The translations under genes and the position numbers were made by a program. Of a DNA stretch of 64,000 nucleotides, positions 20,906-32,640 are shown piece by piece (within the stretch, counting starts at the first letter, position 1; the number at the start of each line of letters is the position of its first letter). A model generated the notes under the pieces. That model was not told where the DNA came from, made no database searches, and worked only from the letters and a program-made list of their open reading frames with translations. Source of the stretch: Aquarana catesbeiana (Eukaryota > Chordata > Amphibia > Anura > Ranidae); the NCBI RefSeq assembly GCF_042186555.1, contig NC_133324.1, forward strand, positions 66,502,703 through 66,566,702, given 5' to 3'.

Positions 20906-22760
20906 TAGAGTTTTTGTTTCATCAAACACTTTATTGTGCATTTTTTGAATACAACTTAATTTGCATTAAGGAAGATGAATTTAAAACTGCAGTTAATATC
21001 CAGGACGGTCACTATGAGTACCTCTTGAAGCCATTTGGCTCTTGTAACACCTCTGCATTCTATAAGCGCTTTGTCAACAAAATAAACTGTTGCCTTCTTA
21101 GATGATGTACTAATTTTCTCCTGCACCTACTCACACAAAGACATCATGTCTGTACTGTATTGCAATGCCTCTATGAAAATGAACTGTATGCTAAGGCCAA
21201 GAAGTGTCTTTTAAAACTCCCTGCTGTGCCTTTTTTGGGCTATATAGTCTTCAAAGTTGGTTTTTTCATGGACCCTGAAAAAATGCTACCTTCTTCAATT
21301 GGCCCCTGCTCAGCAGTTGCAAAGCTACACAGTGCTTTATAGGATTCACAAATTACCTGCAGTTCATCAACAACTACAAAGTTCCTATTGTTCTATTGGA
21401 GCTCTCACTTGGAAAGATGCCAACTACAAACACTGGCCTCCCAATGCAGTTAAAGCATTCCTTGTTTGAAGCAAGACCTCCTTTCTGGTTCTGCACTATT
21501 GTGTCCACACATCACAAAACCCTTCTGCATCAAGGTCAATGCACCTTCTGTGGGAGTTATGCCATCCTATTTCAGGACCACTGTAGGCATAGGCAAACCC
21601 CAGGAAAACTTGTTGGTCCTTGTTTGTTTCTCAGTTTGATTTTGTGATCACTTTCAAGATCCCAGGCCACCAACTCCAGAGCTGACTCTCTCTCATGCTC
21701 CTTTAACTCCCAATATTCCAGACTGCTGGTGAGCCAGAAGTCATTATTCCAACCATTCATAACTTGGTCACAATCTCTATCCATAAATCTTCTATTCCTC
21801 TGGCAAGACTCTAGTGCCCCCAGAACTAAGAAATACACTTCGACATTGAGCCCGCATGAGGTGTGAGTTTTCAAATTACGCTGACATTTCTTTCTCAATT
21901 TTACTAATGGCCTAATCTTCAAAAGAATGTAGAGGACTATGCAAAAGTTTTGCAATTTGCAGCCATACCAAGTCAGCCACACATGCACCTGGAGGTTCAC
22001 TTCTACTGCTACCCAATTTTAGAGAACCATGGCACCATGGATTATATTACCAATCTTTTCTGTTGGCAGTGGCATAGCATTGTTCTACAATAGTACATTT
22101 CATCCTCCTTCTCTTTGCCCTCGGCTGCAGCAATGGTGCCCATCTTCATCCAGGAAATCTTCAGACTTCTCCGCATGTCAACATACATTGTTTCTGACTA
22201 CAGAACCAAATCACTACCTGCTTATGGAAAAACCTCTGTAAATCACTGGATATCTCCCTGAAGTTCTTCTCATATTCAGCCTGTTATCCTCAGACCAATG
22301 GACAAACAGAGTCATTTAATAGCAAGAACAATACATGTATGAGCCATTGTCAACCTATTAATGATGACTGAGCTTCCCTCCTGCTTTGGGCTGAATATGC
22401 TAACAATAACCATGTTATTGCCAATACCATTCTTCATTGTCTACAGCAAGTATCCATGTCTTCTCTTGCCAATGCCTTGTTCTAAATGCCAGAATCCCAC
22501 ACTCTGTGCTATGCAGGAAGACTTTAACCAAATACGGCTTCAGATTTAAAATCAACGCCAGCATAGTGCCCTCAGACACAAGAAATTTGCAGATCTGCTC
22601 CCTCAAAGAGCTCTGCTTCTTCAATTGGGGACAAAGTTTGACTTGCCACCAAACGTATTCATCTTGAAATTCGCCCCACATTTTTTTTAGACCTTTCTAG
22701 TCACCAAAAAGATGAATTCAGTCTGCTACAATATCCATCTCCATCTCAAGCTACTAATTT
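20906..22760 (+). pseudogene. Ty3/gypsy-type pol relic (RT, RNase H, integrase)
   Basis: The first piece (20914-21105) contains IKEDEFKTAVNIQDGHYEYL and LKPFGSCNTSAFYKRFVN, the central fingers/palm of a gypsy reverse transcriptase. The catalytic YLDD box is lost around a frameshift near 21105. The next piece (21160-21342) reads LYAKAKKCLLKLPAVPFLGY, the thumb. RNase H-like and integrase-like remnants follow in shifted frames to about 22420, where a sequence encoding a DQWTNRV stretch marks the C-terminal part of the integrase core. Many stops and shifts are present. The copy is an ancient, inactive LTR retrotransposon. Confidence 0.8.
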
Positions 22761-22783
22761 TTTTTCATGTTTCCTTGCTTTAA

Positions 22784-22910
22784 TGAGAGTATAAGATGAA
22801 GAGCTGGCAACTCACTCGGGCAACTCACTCCCAATAAAAGTACTTTATTGATAAAGGGTACAGTGTGCAAGTTACAGCAGCTTACGCGTTTCAGTAAAAA
22901 ATCGTATTCA
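22784..22910 (-). mobile_element. Short 5'-truncated Penelope-like tail with 14-bp TSD
   Basis: A 127-bp insertion lies between two copies of TTTCCTTGCTTTAA (22770-22783 and 22911-22924). On the minus strand it begins with TACTGAAACGCGTAAGCTGC, the 3' side of a hammerhead-like block, and continues through CAATAAAGTACTTTTATTGG. It is inserted in the gypsy relic and so is younger than it. The TSD and 5' truncation point to target-primed reverse transcription. Confidence 0.75.
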
Positions 22911-22924
22911 TTTCCTTGCTTTAA

Positions 22925-23290
22925 CCTTTGGTCATGAATACGTTTTCTTGTCCTTCGTCTTTAGACACTCCATTCCAAGAATATGAGGCTCACCAAATCC
23001 TGGACTCCAAGATTACTAATGTAAAATTAGAAAATCGAATTGACTAGAAGTGCTTCCACCCTGAAGAAAGGTGCTGAGCCCCCTGATGTTTCAGCTCCCC
23101 TACCTGGAACAATGGCCACTTTCTATTAAAACCAGGACCTTGATAGGTGGGGGAATCCTGTAAAGGATCTTCTCTTTTGTTTAACCCAGAGCGTCAGCAC
23201 CGTGGCCAATCAGAGGACAGTTCTCCTGATTGGTGCTTGCTTAAAGGCCCAGGAACTGCATGACTTTGTGTTCAAGCAATTTGTTACTTT
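22925..23290 (+). other. 3' end and possible LTR remnant of the gypsy relic
   Basis: Sequence after the integrase remnant continues the relic: coding-like scraps to about 23140, a purine-rich GGTGGGGGAATCCTG stretch (23135-23150) that could be the polypurine tract, then about 140 bp of possible LTR. No second LTR was found, so the LTR assignment is tentative. Confidence 0.4.
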
Positions 23291-24224
23291 ATAGTTAGTC
23301 AGGTTAAAAAGGACACAAGTCCATCTAGTTCAACCCAATGATAAAGCAAATCCAACCATGCTACTACAATTTTCCTTGCATCCAGTATTTCTTTATGTCC
23401 CATGACCCCTGTGTCTCAGCCTCTCCAGAGCTTCTCTGTGCATCCCTGTCTACCTCTACCTCTTGTTTGCTCCATTTTCTCCATGCCTTCTGCGCCTCAG
23501 GGTGCCAGGCTACCTCTGTGCACCCCATGTCTCCAGTGTACCACTATACATCCTGTGTCTCCAGCAAGACCCTTGTGAGCCCCATGTCTTCAGCACTCTT
23601 CAGGTACGCTCATGCAATCACCTGGACTGACCTTTCCTCAGTAGATAATAATCTCTGTCCATGACAACCTGCAGCCAACAGCATAGAATTTTTAGTCCAG
23701 CCTTTTGCTTGCTTTTTGGTATCAGCATCCACATTGTAGGGGTTTTTTTTATGCCTATTGGTCTTTGACGCAACTATTGCTTCAAAGGATAAAGGTACAG
23801 CAAGAGTAATATAAATGTTCCGTGCACGTGAATGTGAAAACACACAAGAAGGAAGGAGGCTGACATTTCAGTGCAAGTATGCCTGAGCAAGGCTAGACAA
23901 AATAATTCAAAATGTGTTCATATTAATGGAGTCAGTTATTAGGATCATCTTGGAAAAGGCTAAAATTGTAATTTTTGTTTAGCAAGCGGTAATTATTGTC
24001 AATACAAACGCTCTCAAATTAATCAGCAATGCTCACTAATTCTTTTAACCTTTATTTTACACAGGAAAAAAAACATCCAAATAGCATATTAGCGAGGCAA
24101 ATCTCTATCAATATAATTATAATCCAAGAGCATTAGGAAATTAATTATTTTGCAATTTCTCCCATCATTAAAAGGAGAAACTTTTTCACATCTGAGCAAA
24201 AAAAAAAAAATCATTCCAACTAGC
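23291..24224. other. Unassigned, with a short interspersed fragment
   Basis: The first 55 bases (TAAAAAGGACACAAGTCCAT and TAGTTCAACCCA) resemble a widespread frog interspersed repeat in antisense. A CTCCAGTGTA / GTGTCTCCAG-type low-complexity stretch follows (23400-23620). The remainder is AT-rich with no gene recognised. Confidence 0.4.
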
Positions 24225-24228
24225 TTAA

Positions 24229-25157
24229 CCACATCAGCCCCGGGAGGATTTACCCCCTTCCTGACCAGAGCATTTTTTGCGATTCAGCACTGCGTCGCTT
24301 TAGCTGACAATTGCGTGGACGCGCGACGTTGTACCCAAACAAAATTGACATCCTTTTTTTCTCACAAATAGAGCTTTCTTTTGGTGGTATTTAATCACCT
24401 CTGCGATTTTTATTTTTTGCGCTATAAATAAAAAAAGCGTGATAATTTTTTTTTTTGAAAAAAAGCAATATTTTTTACTTTTTGCTATAATAAATATCCT
24501 CAAAAAATATATAAAAAAAAAACAAAATTTTTACTCAGTTTAGACCGATATGTATTCTTCTACATATTTTTGGTAAAAAAATCGCAATAAGCGTATATTG
24601 ATTGGTTTGCGCAAATGTTATAGCGTCTACAAAATAGGGGATAGGTTTATGGCATTTTTATTATTAATTTTTTTTTTTTACTAGTAATGGCGGCGATTTT
24701 TATCGGGACTGCGACATTATGGCGGACACATCGGACACTTTTGACACTATTTTGGGACCATTGTCATTTATACAGCGATCAGTGCTATAAATAGCCACTG
24801 ATTACTGTATAAATGACACTGGCAGGGAAGGGGTTAACACTAGGGGGGCAATCTGTGGGGAGGATGGGCTACCACTGACATGACAGCGATCACTGCTCCC
24901 GATGACAGAGAGCAGTAGATCTCTGTCATGTCACTAGGAAGATCAGGGAAATGCCTTGTTTACATAGACATCTCCCCTCTCCGTCTCTTGATCGTGGGCC
25001 GCCTGCGAACATCGAGTTTGCGGGACCCGCGGGAGTGCACTCCCACGGCACGTGCTCGCCCGCAAGGTGGCAAATTCAAAGGGACATACAGGTACGCCCA
25101 TTTGCCTGTATGAGCCATTCTGCCGACGTATATGTGTGTGCGGCGGTTTGCAAGTGG
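24229..25157. mobile_element. TTAA-flanked DNA element, complete
   Basis: TTAA occurs at both edges (24225-24228 and 25158-25161). The ends read CCACATCAGCC (left) and GCAAGTGG (right), short inverted CCACTT-like termini. Exact TTAA duplication is the hallmark of piggyBac and Kolobok elements. At 929 bp with no transposase it is non-autonomous. The interior has AT-rich tracts and a GC-rich 3' third. The same family recurs, inverted, at 26828-33203. Confidence 0.8.
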
Positions 25158-25299
25158 TTAAAATGTATCTAAACAAAAAGAACTGAAATGTAGTCTTTTG
25201 CAGCATACCCATCCTTAGATGAGGTGTCTGCATTCGTTTTTTCTTAGCCTTTTTTCCTTTATTCTCACCAGATGATCCTCCAGTAACACACTTTCTGTC

Positions 25300-26290
25300 T
25301 TAGGTGTGTATCTTTTTATTGCCATTTCAAACACCAATACAAAAAGAACAGAAAAATATAATCCGGCATTTTAGCTCTTACAAAAAAGGGAAATAAAAAA
25401 ATGTAGAGCAATTTTTCATTTTTACCAAAACAACAAAAACAAGGGTAATGCCACGTACACACGATCGGAATTTCGGCCCGCAAAAAAAACAATGAGAGTT
25501 TTTCATCAGACAATGCGACCGTGTGTATGCTCCATCGTTCTTTTGCTGGCAGGATTCCGGCCAGCAAAAGATTGAGAGCATGTTCTCAATTTTTCGGTCG
25601 GGAAAAGTTCCTATTCGAAAATGCGATCGTCTGTATGCAATTCCAACACGCAAAATCCCTATGCATCCTCGGAAACAATTCGACGCATGCTCTGAAGCAT
25701 TGAACTTCATTTTCTCGGCTCGTCGTAGTGTTGTACGTCACCGCGTTCTTGACGGTTGTAATTTCAGCGAACTTTTGCGTGACCGTGTGTATGCAAGCCA
25801 AGCTTGAGCAGAATCCCGTCGGAAAAAAAAAGCCATCATATCTTTTTCCGACAAGAAATCCGCTCGTGTGTACACGGCATTAGAAGGGAAAAGAATAGGG
25901 ATAAGCAAGAAGGAAGGGAGAAAAAAAAAAGGGGGGGGGGGGTAAATGCCAATACACTGCGACTAATTCCAGACCTGGGATCACAAATAAAAAGAATATT
26001 GAAATTCTATTGCACCATATCTATCGAAATAATATATATTAAATCATGTAACAACTATATATCATTAGAATACTATGACATCAGGGATCTAATATCGTAT
26101 TATAATATAACAAAGTGGTTTTAAAGTCAAACCAACATGCGCATATGATATCTGTAATGGTATTGTACCTAAATTCTTCTTTATAACATATATCATCTAT
26201 TTTTCGTAACCATTGAGCTAAGTTCGGTATAGACTTTTGCTTCCAATACATAGGTATTAAGCTATTCTTGTTTCCGCTGAAGGAAAAACC
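25300..26290 (-). pseudogene. L1-type LINE 3' end, 5'-truncated
   Basis: On the minus strand from about 26280, LIPMYWKQKSIPNLAQWLRK and IDDICYKEEFRYNTI form the extreme C-terminus of an L1 ORF2. A 3' UTR follows and ends in a T-rich edge near 25310. A Harbinger MITE (25449-25879) has inserted into the 3' UTR, so the L1 is older than that MITE. Confidence 0.7.
25449..25879. mobile_element. PIF/Harbinger-like MITE, copy 1
   Basis: Ends TGCCACGTACACACGATCGG and CGTGTGTACACGGCA, flanked by TAA (25446-25448) and TTA (25880-25882). Interior is made of CGTGTGTATG and CGATCG-type motifs. Three related copies lie at 46415-46715 (partial), 47513-47915 and 50325-50770. Confidence 0.8.
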
Positions 26291-26823
26291 TGAAAAGACC
26301 TGATGACCCTAACCCGACAATCGTCACCAAATGACAGCTCTCCACAGTTCTCATCAGCAATTTTACAGAACTTTGTTGAAATGTCACATACCGTATTGAA
26401 ATCTCAACAGTGACATTTCAATACATTTCTATGCAGTGCAGTGGTGTTGAGATGTGGTGGCTCAGTCACGTCATAATCAATTGTGCTGAAAATAAGTAAA
26501 GTACTTTTTTTACCTGCGAACTGTCCTCATAGAAAACACGCATTTTCATTTGTCTTTTTGGTGGGACTGTTTTGGGCCCAGGGCAGCCTCAACCCACCTG
26601 GTGTGAAGGAACCCTAAAATGTGAAGTAAAAACACTTACCTGTTGGAAGTGTTCATTTGTTTTTAAACTTTTTAATTCTGCAGCTTTTATACAAATAATA
26701 CCTGGTTATCCTACTATAAACATCCTTAAAGTGGATCTAAAGACAGAAGGTTCTTTTCCTCAATCAATTCTATGCATTAAAATGATATTAAAGACTTGTT
26801 TTTTTTTTTTTTTGGTTTTTTTT
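26291..26823. other. Unassigned, T2-like MITE fragment
   Basis: No gene. A segment near 26728 (CTTAAAGTGGATCTAAAGACAG) is typical of a T2-like MITE end. An inverted pair TGAAATGTCAC / GTGACATTTCA lies at 26377-26428. Confidence 0.45.
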
Positions 26824-27383
26824 TTAACCCCTTCCTGAGCAGCCGCCGCAGTTATTGTAGCTGTACGTCGGCTCTTTAAGACGCTTTAGCAGGTGCAGAC
26901 GCAGGCCAGCATGTCCCCCGGAGCCGATGACCGCCGGGCACCCGCGATCGCTCGTGACAGAGCGAGAACCGGGATCTGTGTGTGTAAACACACAAATCCC
27001 GGTTCTCTCAGGGGAAAGGAGACAGATCGTGTGTTCATACTAAGTATGAACACCAATTGTTCTCCTCCCCTAGTCAGTCCCATCCCCCCCACAGTTAGAA
27101 CACACCTAGGGAACACATTTAACCCCTTGATCGCCCCCTAGTGTTAACCCCTTCCCTGCCAATGACATTTATACAGTAATCCGTGGCTATTTTTAGCTCT
27201 GATCGCTGTATAAACGTCACTGGTCCTATGAAAAGTGTCAAATGTGTCTGATCTGTCCGCCGCAATGTCGCAGTCACGATAAAAATCGCTGATCACCGCC
27301 ATTACCAGTAAAAAAAATAAAATAAAAATAAAAATGCCATAAATCTAGTCCCTATTTTGAAGACGCTATAATTTTTGCACAAA

Positions 27384-27752
27384 CGAATCAATATATGAAC
27401 TGTAAACTCTACTTTGCTGAACTATCTGACATTGCCGTATCATTTTTGGGAAATGTCTTCTATTCATCTGTACACTCTACTCTGCTGAACTATCTGACAT
27501 TGCTGTATCATTTTTGGTAAATGTCTTCTGCTGCCATATCTTTAAACTTCTATATTTAATGCTAGATCGAATCAATATATGAACTGTAAACTCTACTTTG
27601 CTGAACTATCTGATATTGCCGTATCATTTTTGGTAAATGTCTTCTATCCATCTGTACACTCTACTCTCCTGAACTATCTGACATTGCCGTATCATTTTTG
27701 GTAAATATCTTCTGCTGCCATATCTTTAAATATCTATATTTAATGCTAGATC
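27384..27752 (+). repeat. 5' tandem repeats of the L2 LINE
   Basis: Two units of 184-185 bp (27384-27567 and 27568-27752), each built from two ~78-bp halves starting CTGTAAACTCTAC or CTGTACACTCTAC and containing GAACTATCTGACATTGCCGT. They precede the LINE coding region and may be promoter monomers, as in other LINEs with tandem 5' UTR units. The first unit shares CGAATCAATATA with the host element. Confidence 0.85.
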
Positions 27753-28089
27753 TATAACAAACACACTGCAATAGCAACATTACTGGTGATTGATTCTCAA
27801 CCCCATTTGGCTTGAGTGATCAAGAGAGGTAATTAGCTTTACGACCCTAGTCTGTGTCTGTAGCTGGTCTGGTATTGGCCATCTCTTCTCCCATATTCAG
27901 GTGTCTCAAATCAGACCCTATAATGACCAATTGAGAAATGCATGCCTGCTTACACTCCCTATGAATTTAAAGCAGTCTATAGGGTGGCGCAGACATCACG
28001 AGTGATGCGCAGTTTCACAGCCGCAGTTTAACGAAAGCAGGATAACTAAAGCTGGATGAAGATACAAGAACTCTGCTCCGCTCTGAAAG

Positions 28090-29395
28090 ATGACAAGCAA
28101 ACCAGCATTTGACATTTATTGTAATACGAAGTCAGATTCCCACTCTCTATCCATTATCATGCTCCTTCTTCTCTTCCTTCTCACATCAGTGTCTTCTATC
28201 CTTAAATTATCTTTACTCTACCCCTCCTCTCTACCCTGCAGCATGCACATATCACCCTCACTCCTACCCTCTCCCTACTATGGCACCCGTCATCTCCTGC
28301 AGTTGTTGCACCCACATGCTGACATAAACACCAGGGCCACTAGACACGTGCGCTCATGCACATCCCACTCCCATCTTGGCTTCCTCACCCTCCTCCTTCT
28401 CCTAGTCTCAGGTGACATTTCTCCTAATCCTGGTCCGCCATTTTCCAACTGTAAGCCACATATGCAATACCCCTCCTCCTCTGGCAACCACAGCAATCCA
28501 CTTGGTTTATTTTCTATCCCCCTGCTTCCTCAAAGCAGTCCACCAATCTCATGTGCCCTTTGGAATGCTCGCTCCATCTGTAACAAGCTAACAACTGGAG
28601 ATGACCTCTTCATCTCTCATGGCTTTAACATACTCACCATAAACAAAACCTGGCTTCAAATTTTTGATTCAGCTTCTCCGGATGCCCTCTCCTATGGTGG
28701 CCTCCATTGGACTCACTCCCCCAGACCCAACGGACAGAAAGGAGGTGGAGTTGGATTCCTTCTATCCCCACAAAGCACCTTCCAATTCCTTGCTATCCCT
28801 CCCTCTATACCCCTCTCTTCTTTCGAGATGCACAGTATTCGTCTGTTTTCTCCCAATTCTTGGAGGATTGCAGCAATTTATCGGCCTCCTGGATTGGTAT
28901 CGCGCTTTCTTGATGACTTTGCTGCCTGGCTACCCTACTTTCTCTCCTCTGAAATACCCACCATTATTCTTGGTGACATCAACATTCCTGTCAATGTCAA
29001 AACAGCCCAACTACAGCTCAACTTCTAACTTAACCTCATCTTTTGACCTAACCCAATGGACACATACTTTCACTCACTCCAATGGTAATACCCTTGACCT
29101 TGTATTCTCCCATCTCTGCAATCCTGGCAACCTCACCAACACCCCTTTTCCTCTCACTGATCAGTTTCACTGTATTCTTGCCTCCAACCACCCATCCCTC
29201 CAAGCAGCAAAAAATTATTTGTAGGAACCTTCGCCACTTTAACCCTTCTCTTCTCTATTCTGCTACTGACCACCTATATGACATAATCTCTCCCCTGTCC
29301 TGTCCTGATCTGGCCACATCTGTCTACAACAGTTCACTCTCATCATCACTAGATGCACTTGCTCCTCTAACCACACGCAGAATCAGGCCCTGACC
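28090..29395 (+). pseudogene. L2-type LINE ORF2, N-terminal region and endonuclease
   Basis: The first frame (28090-29028) begins with a hydrophobic, leucine-rich region and a GDISPNPGP motif (NPGP at residues 113-116), followed by an AP-type endonuclease: CALWNARSICNK (start motif), NKTWL (where the usual catalytic E of the ETWL motif reads K), GGGVGFLL, IAAIYRPP, and ILGDINI. A frameshift near 29000 moves the endonuclease end (SNGNTLDLVFSH, then TDQFH for the SDH box) to the next frame, to 29224, and the linker to a third frame ending 29393. The endonuclease nicks target DNA for target-primed reverse transcription. It is inactive here. Confidence 0.88.
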
Positions 29396-29614
29396 TTTAC
29401 AACCCTGGCAAACTGACAACACTAGAAATCTCAAGAGACATTGCCGTGCTCTTAAACGACTGTGGCGTAAAACCAAATGCCTGCAAGACTTCAACCTATA
29501 TAAATCTGCCCTTCTAAAATACAATTCCTGCCTCCATGCTGTCAAACAAGCCTACTTTGTCTCTCTTATTAATACTTTGTCATCCAGTCCCCATTGGATC
29601 TTCTCAACCTTTAA

Positions 29615-30904
29615 AGGGGTTGTAAAGGTTCATTTTTTATTTTTTAAAAATAACAAACATGTCATACTTACCTCCACTGTGCAGTTCGTTTTGCACAGAG
29701 TGGCCCCGATCCTTCTGTTCTGTGGTCCCACGGCGGCTCTCTCGGCTCCTCCCCGCAAATGCTAACCCCCTCGGGAAGCTCTCTCCCGAGGGGGTTACCT
29801 TGCGGGCGCGCTCCCGTCTCATACACTCTGCATCCATAGACAAAGAGTATATAATAAAAAAATACTGCGCTGGAGCAATAAAATAAAGCAGCAGTGAACA
29901 GTGTGACAACACAAATATCAATAATAAAAATAAACTGCGCTAAGTGTCCTTTAGTTGGTATTAACAAAAAATATTTGAAGTATATGTACGATGGTATAGT
30001 CCAAATATCGCTATGAGTGAGAAAAAAGCACTCCAGATCATCCAAATGGTATAACATGCATAGAAATAATTCACAATCCAAAAGATCACGACCATGAATT
30101 GCCCTTACCAGAACGCAAAATGTAATGAGCAGATGGCTTAAACCCAGCCGGGGCCTTTTGAGATAAGGACCGATCAGATCTGTCAGAGTTCAGGCGTAGT
30201 TCCCTCAGTTCATTACCGAAAGAGAAACAAAAATGCTTGCCATAGTATAATATTGTTTTGCAACCAAGTATGAGCATGCACCTGAAACCAACACCCTATT
30301 GTGCATTTGGAACAAAGGTGATAACCCACCACCACAGCTGTAGAGTGTGCTTACCAACTCTCAGACTTTATATTCATTGGGCTCTATCTCACTGGGAGAT
30401 TGATGGCTGTATCGGGAAATCCTTAAATTACGTAGAGGGTTCTTTACTGTAAGAGCGGCAAGGATGTGGAATTCCCTTCCACAGGCGGCGGTCTCAACGG
30501 GGAGCAGATAGGTTCAAAAAACTGTTAGATAAGCACCTTACTTAGAGCCAGCAGACTCTTTAAATCTCTAGGCTTCCTGATTATTATTTTAGGTCTCTCT
30601 GGAAGGGTGTTATTCAGAGCTGGGTCTTCTTGCAGTATTCTTCAATGTGTCCTAAAAACCTTGGTATCTCTCCAGATGCATTGCTCATACACCCCTCCTG
30701 TATACTTGTGTGCCTGTTCTCGGGCTTGCGATTCATCTCTTCCCAGTCCAGTCTGGTAGAAGGTGATTCTGTTCTTAGATACAGAGTGTATGTCTCGGTC
30801 CCGCCCCCCCCGGCGGCCGCGTTATTGGATTTGATTGAAAGCAGCGGGAGCCAATGACTCCGTAGGATGCATTAAGGTGAAAAAACACAAACCTTTACAA
30901 ACCC
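29615..30904. mobile_element. T2/Kolobok-like MITE inside the L2 LINE
   Basis: Flanked by TTTAA at 29610-29614 and 30905-30909. The ends read AGGGGTTGTAAAGGTT and AACCTTTACAAACCC. Removing it and one TTTAA rejoins the LINE frame as FSTFNSLLHP, which supports a clean insertion. The GC-rich part (29680-29820) resembles 63160-63300. The central part (29840-30840) includes a nested fragment with GCAAGGATGTGGAATTCCCT, a common frog repeat. T2-type MITEs have TTAA targets and ends starting AAAGG. Confidence 0.8.
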
Positions 30905-30909
30905 TTTAA

Positions 30910-32640
30910 CTCTCTGCTTCATCCCCCACCCCCTCTACACACTAACTCACTCACTGCCCAAGAGATTGCCAATCACTTCAAAGACAAGATTGATGCAATT
31001 TGTGAGGACACCTCCACTGTGCGTATATCTTCCCCACCCAACATACCTTGCCTAACAGCACATTCAACACTCTCCTCTTTTTAATTGGCTACTACTGAAG
31101 AGGTTACAAAAATTTTCTCAGATGCCCACCTAACCAATTGTCTCTTGGATCCTGTTCCCTCACAACTAATACGGTCACCCACTTCTTCTATCCTATGCTC
31201 CCTCACTCACATCTTAAATCTCTCCCCCTCTAGTGGCACCTTCCCCTCCCCTCATGCGCAGATCACTCCCATACTTAAAAAGCCCTCACTGGACCCTACC
31301 GACCTGAACAACTTAAGACCCATCTCTCTGCTCCCATTCACCTCTAAACTTCTAAAACGCTTAGTCTATAACCATCTTAGCTCCTACCTCAGTGAAAATA
31401 ACCTTCTTGACCCCTAACAGTCTGGCTTTCGCTTGCAGCACTTCACGGATACTGCCTTACTAAAACTCACTAACGATTTACCAACTGCTAAAACCAACAG
31501 CCAGTACTCCATACTCCTACTACGTGACCTCTCTGCGGACTTTGATACTGTTAACCACCCACTCTTTCTCAATAAACTACATTCCCTTGGCCTGCAAGAT
31601 TCTGCTCTATCCTGGTTCTCTGCCTACTTATCACAGCGCTCCTTCAGTGTTACTTACAACTCTGTCTCCTCCTCTCCATTGCCCCTTTCTGTGGGGGTCC
31701 CCCAAGGCTCTGTTCTTGGACCCCTTCTCTTCTTTATCTACACCTCCTCCCTTGGTCACTTGATAACCGCCCATGGCTTCCAATACCACTTATACGCCGA
31801 TGACACACAAACCTATCTGTCTACTCCTCACCTCACTCCTTCAGTCTCCTCCTGCATTACTAACTTACTAACTGACATATCAGCATGGCTGTCGCACCAC
31901 TTTCTTAAACTAAATCTCTCTAAAACTGAGATATTAATATTCCCCCCGCCCGTGCCCCCCTCCATGACTTTTCCATCAAAATCAACAATGCAACCATCAG
32001 TCCATCCCCTCACGCCAGGGTACTAGTTGTAATCCTAGACTCTAACTTGTCATTTCAGCCTCAAGTCCAATCGTGGTCAAAAGTTTGTAGAATTCACCTC
32101 CGTAACATCTCTAAAATTTGCCTAAAATTTAACAAATGAAACCACCAAGCTCCTCATTCACTCCCTTGTTATCTCTCGCCTTGACTATTGCAACTCAATT
32201 CTCATTGGCCTGCCTCTCCATAGGCTATCCCCTCTTCAGTCTATCATGAATGCTGCTGCCAGACTTATCCACCTTACCAACCACTCAGTGTCTGCCACCC
32301 CTCTCCTCCAATCCCTACACTGGCTCCCAATCACCCAGCAAATTAAATTCAAAATACTAACCACAACAGCCATTTTACAACTCTGCCCTGAGCTACATCA
32401 CCAATCTTGTCTCTAAATATCACCCAAACCGTCCCCTCCACTCTTCTCAAGGCCTCCTAATCTCAAGCTCTCTCGTCTCCTCCTCCCATGATCGTCTCCA
32501 GGATTTCTCCAGAGCCTCTCCCATCCTCTGGAACTCGCTACCTCCACCTGTCCGGCTATCCCCTACTCTTGCTACCTTCAGGTGATCCCTGAAAACTCAT
32601 CTCTTCAGGGAAGCCTATCACGTCTCCATCTAATCTTTTA
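30910..32640 (+). pseudogene. L2-type LINE reverse transcriptase
   Basis: Starts with the linker between endonuclease and RT (AQEIANHFKDKIDAI), then the RT: ITPILKKPSLDPTDLNNLRP, LSADFDTVNH (the first catalytic D), GVPQGSVLGPLLFFIY, and FQYHLYADDTQ (the catalytic ADD box near 31793-31804). An in-frame stop lies at about 31416 between LLDP and QSGFR, and frameshifts follow after 32026. The C-terminal region reaches about 32640, followed by the 3' UTR. Confidence 0.9.

Noticed and set aside
24150..25233. Short frames inside the TTAA elements
   Set aside because: Different copies of the element do not keep the same frames, so there is no sign of coding selection.
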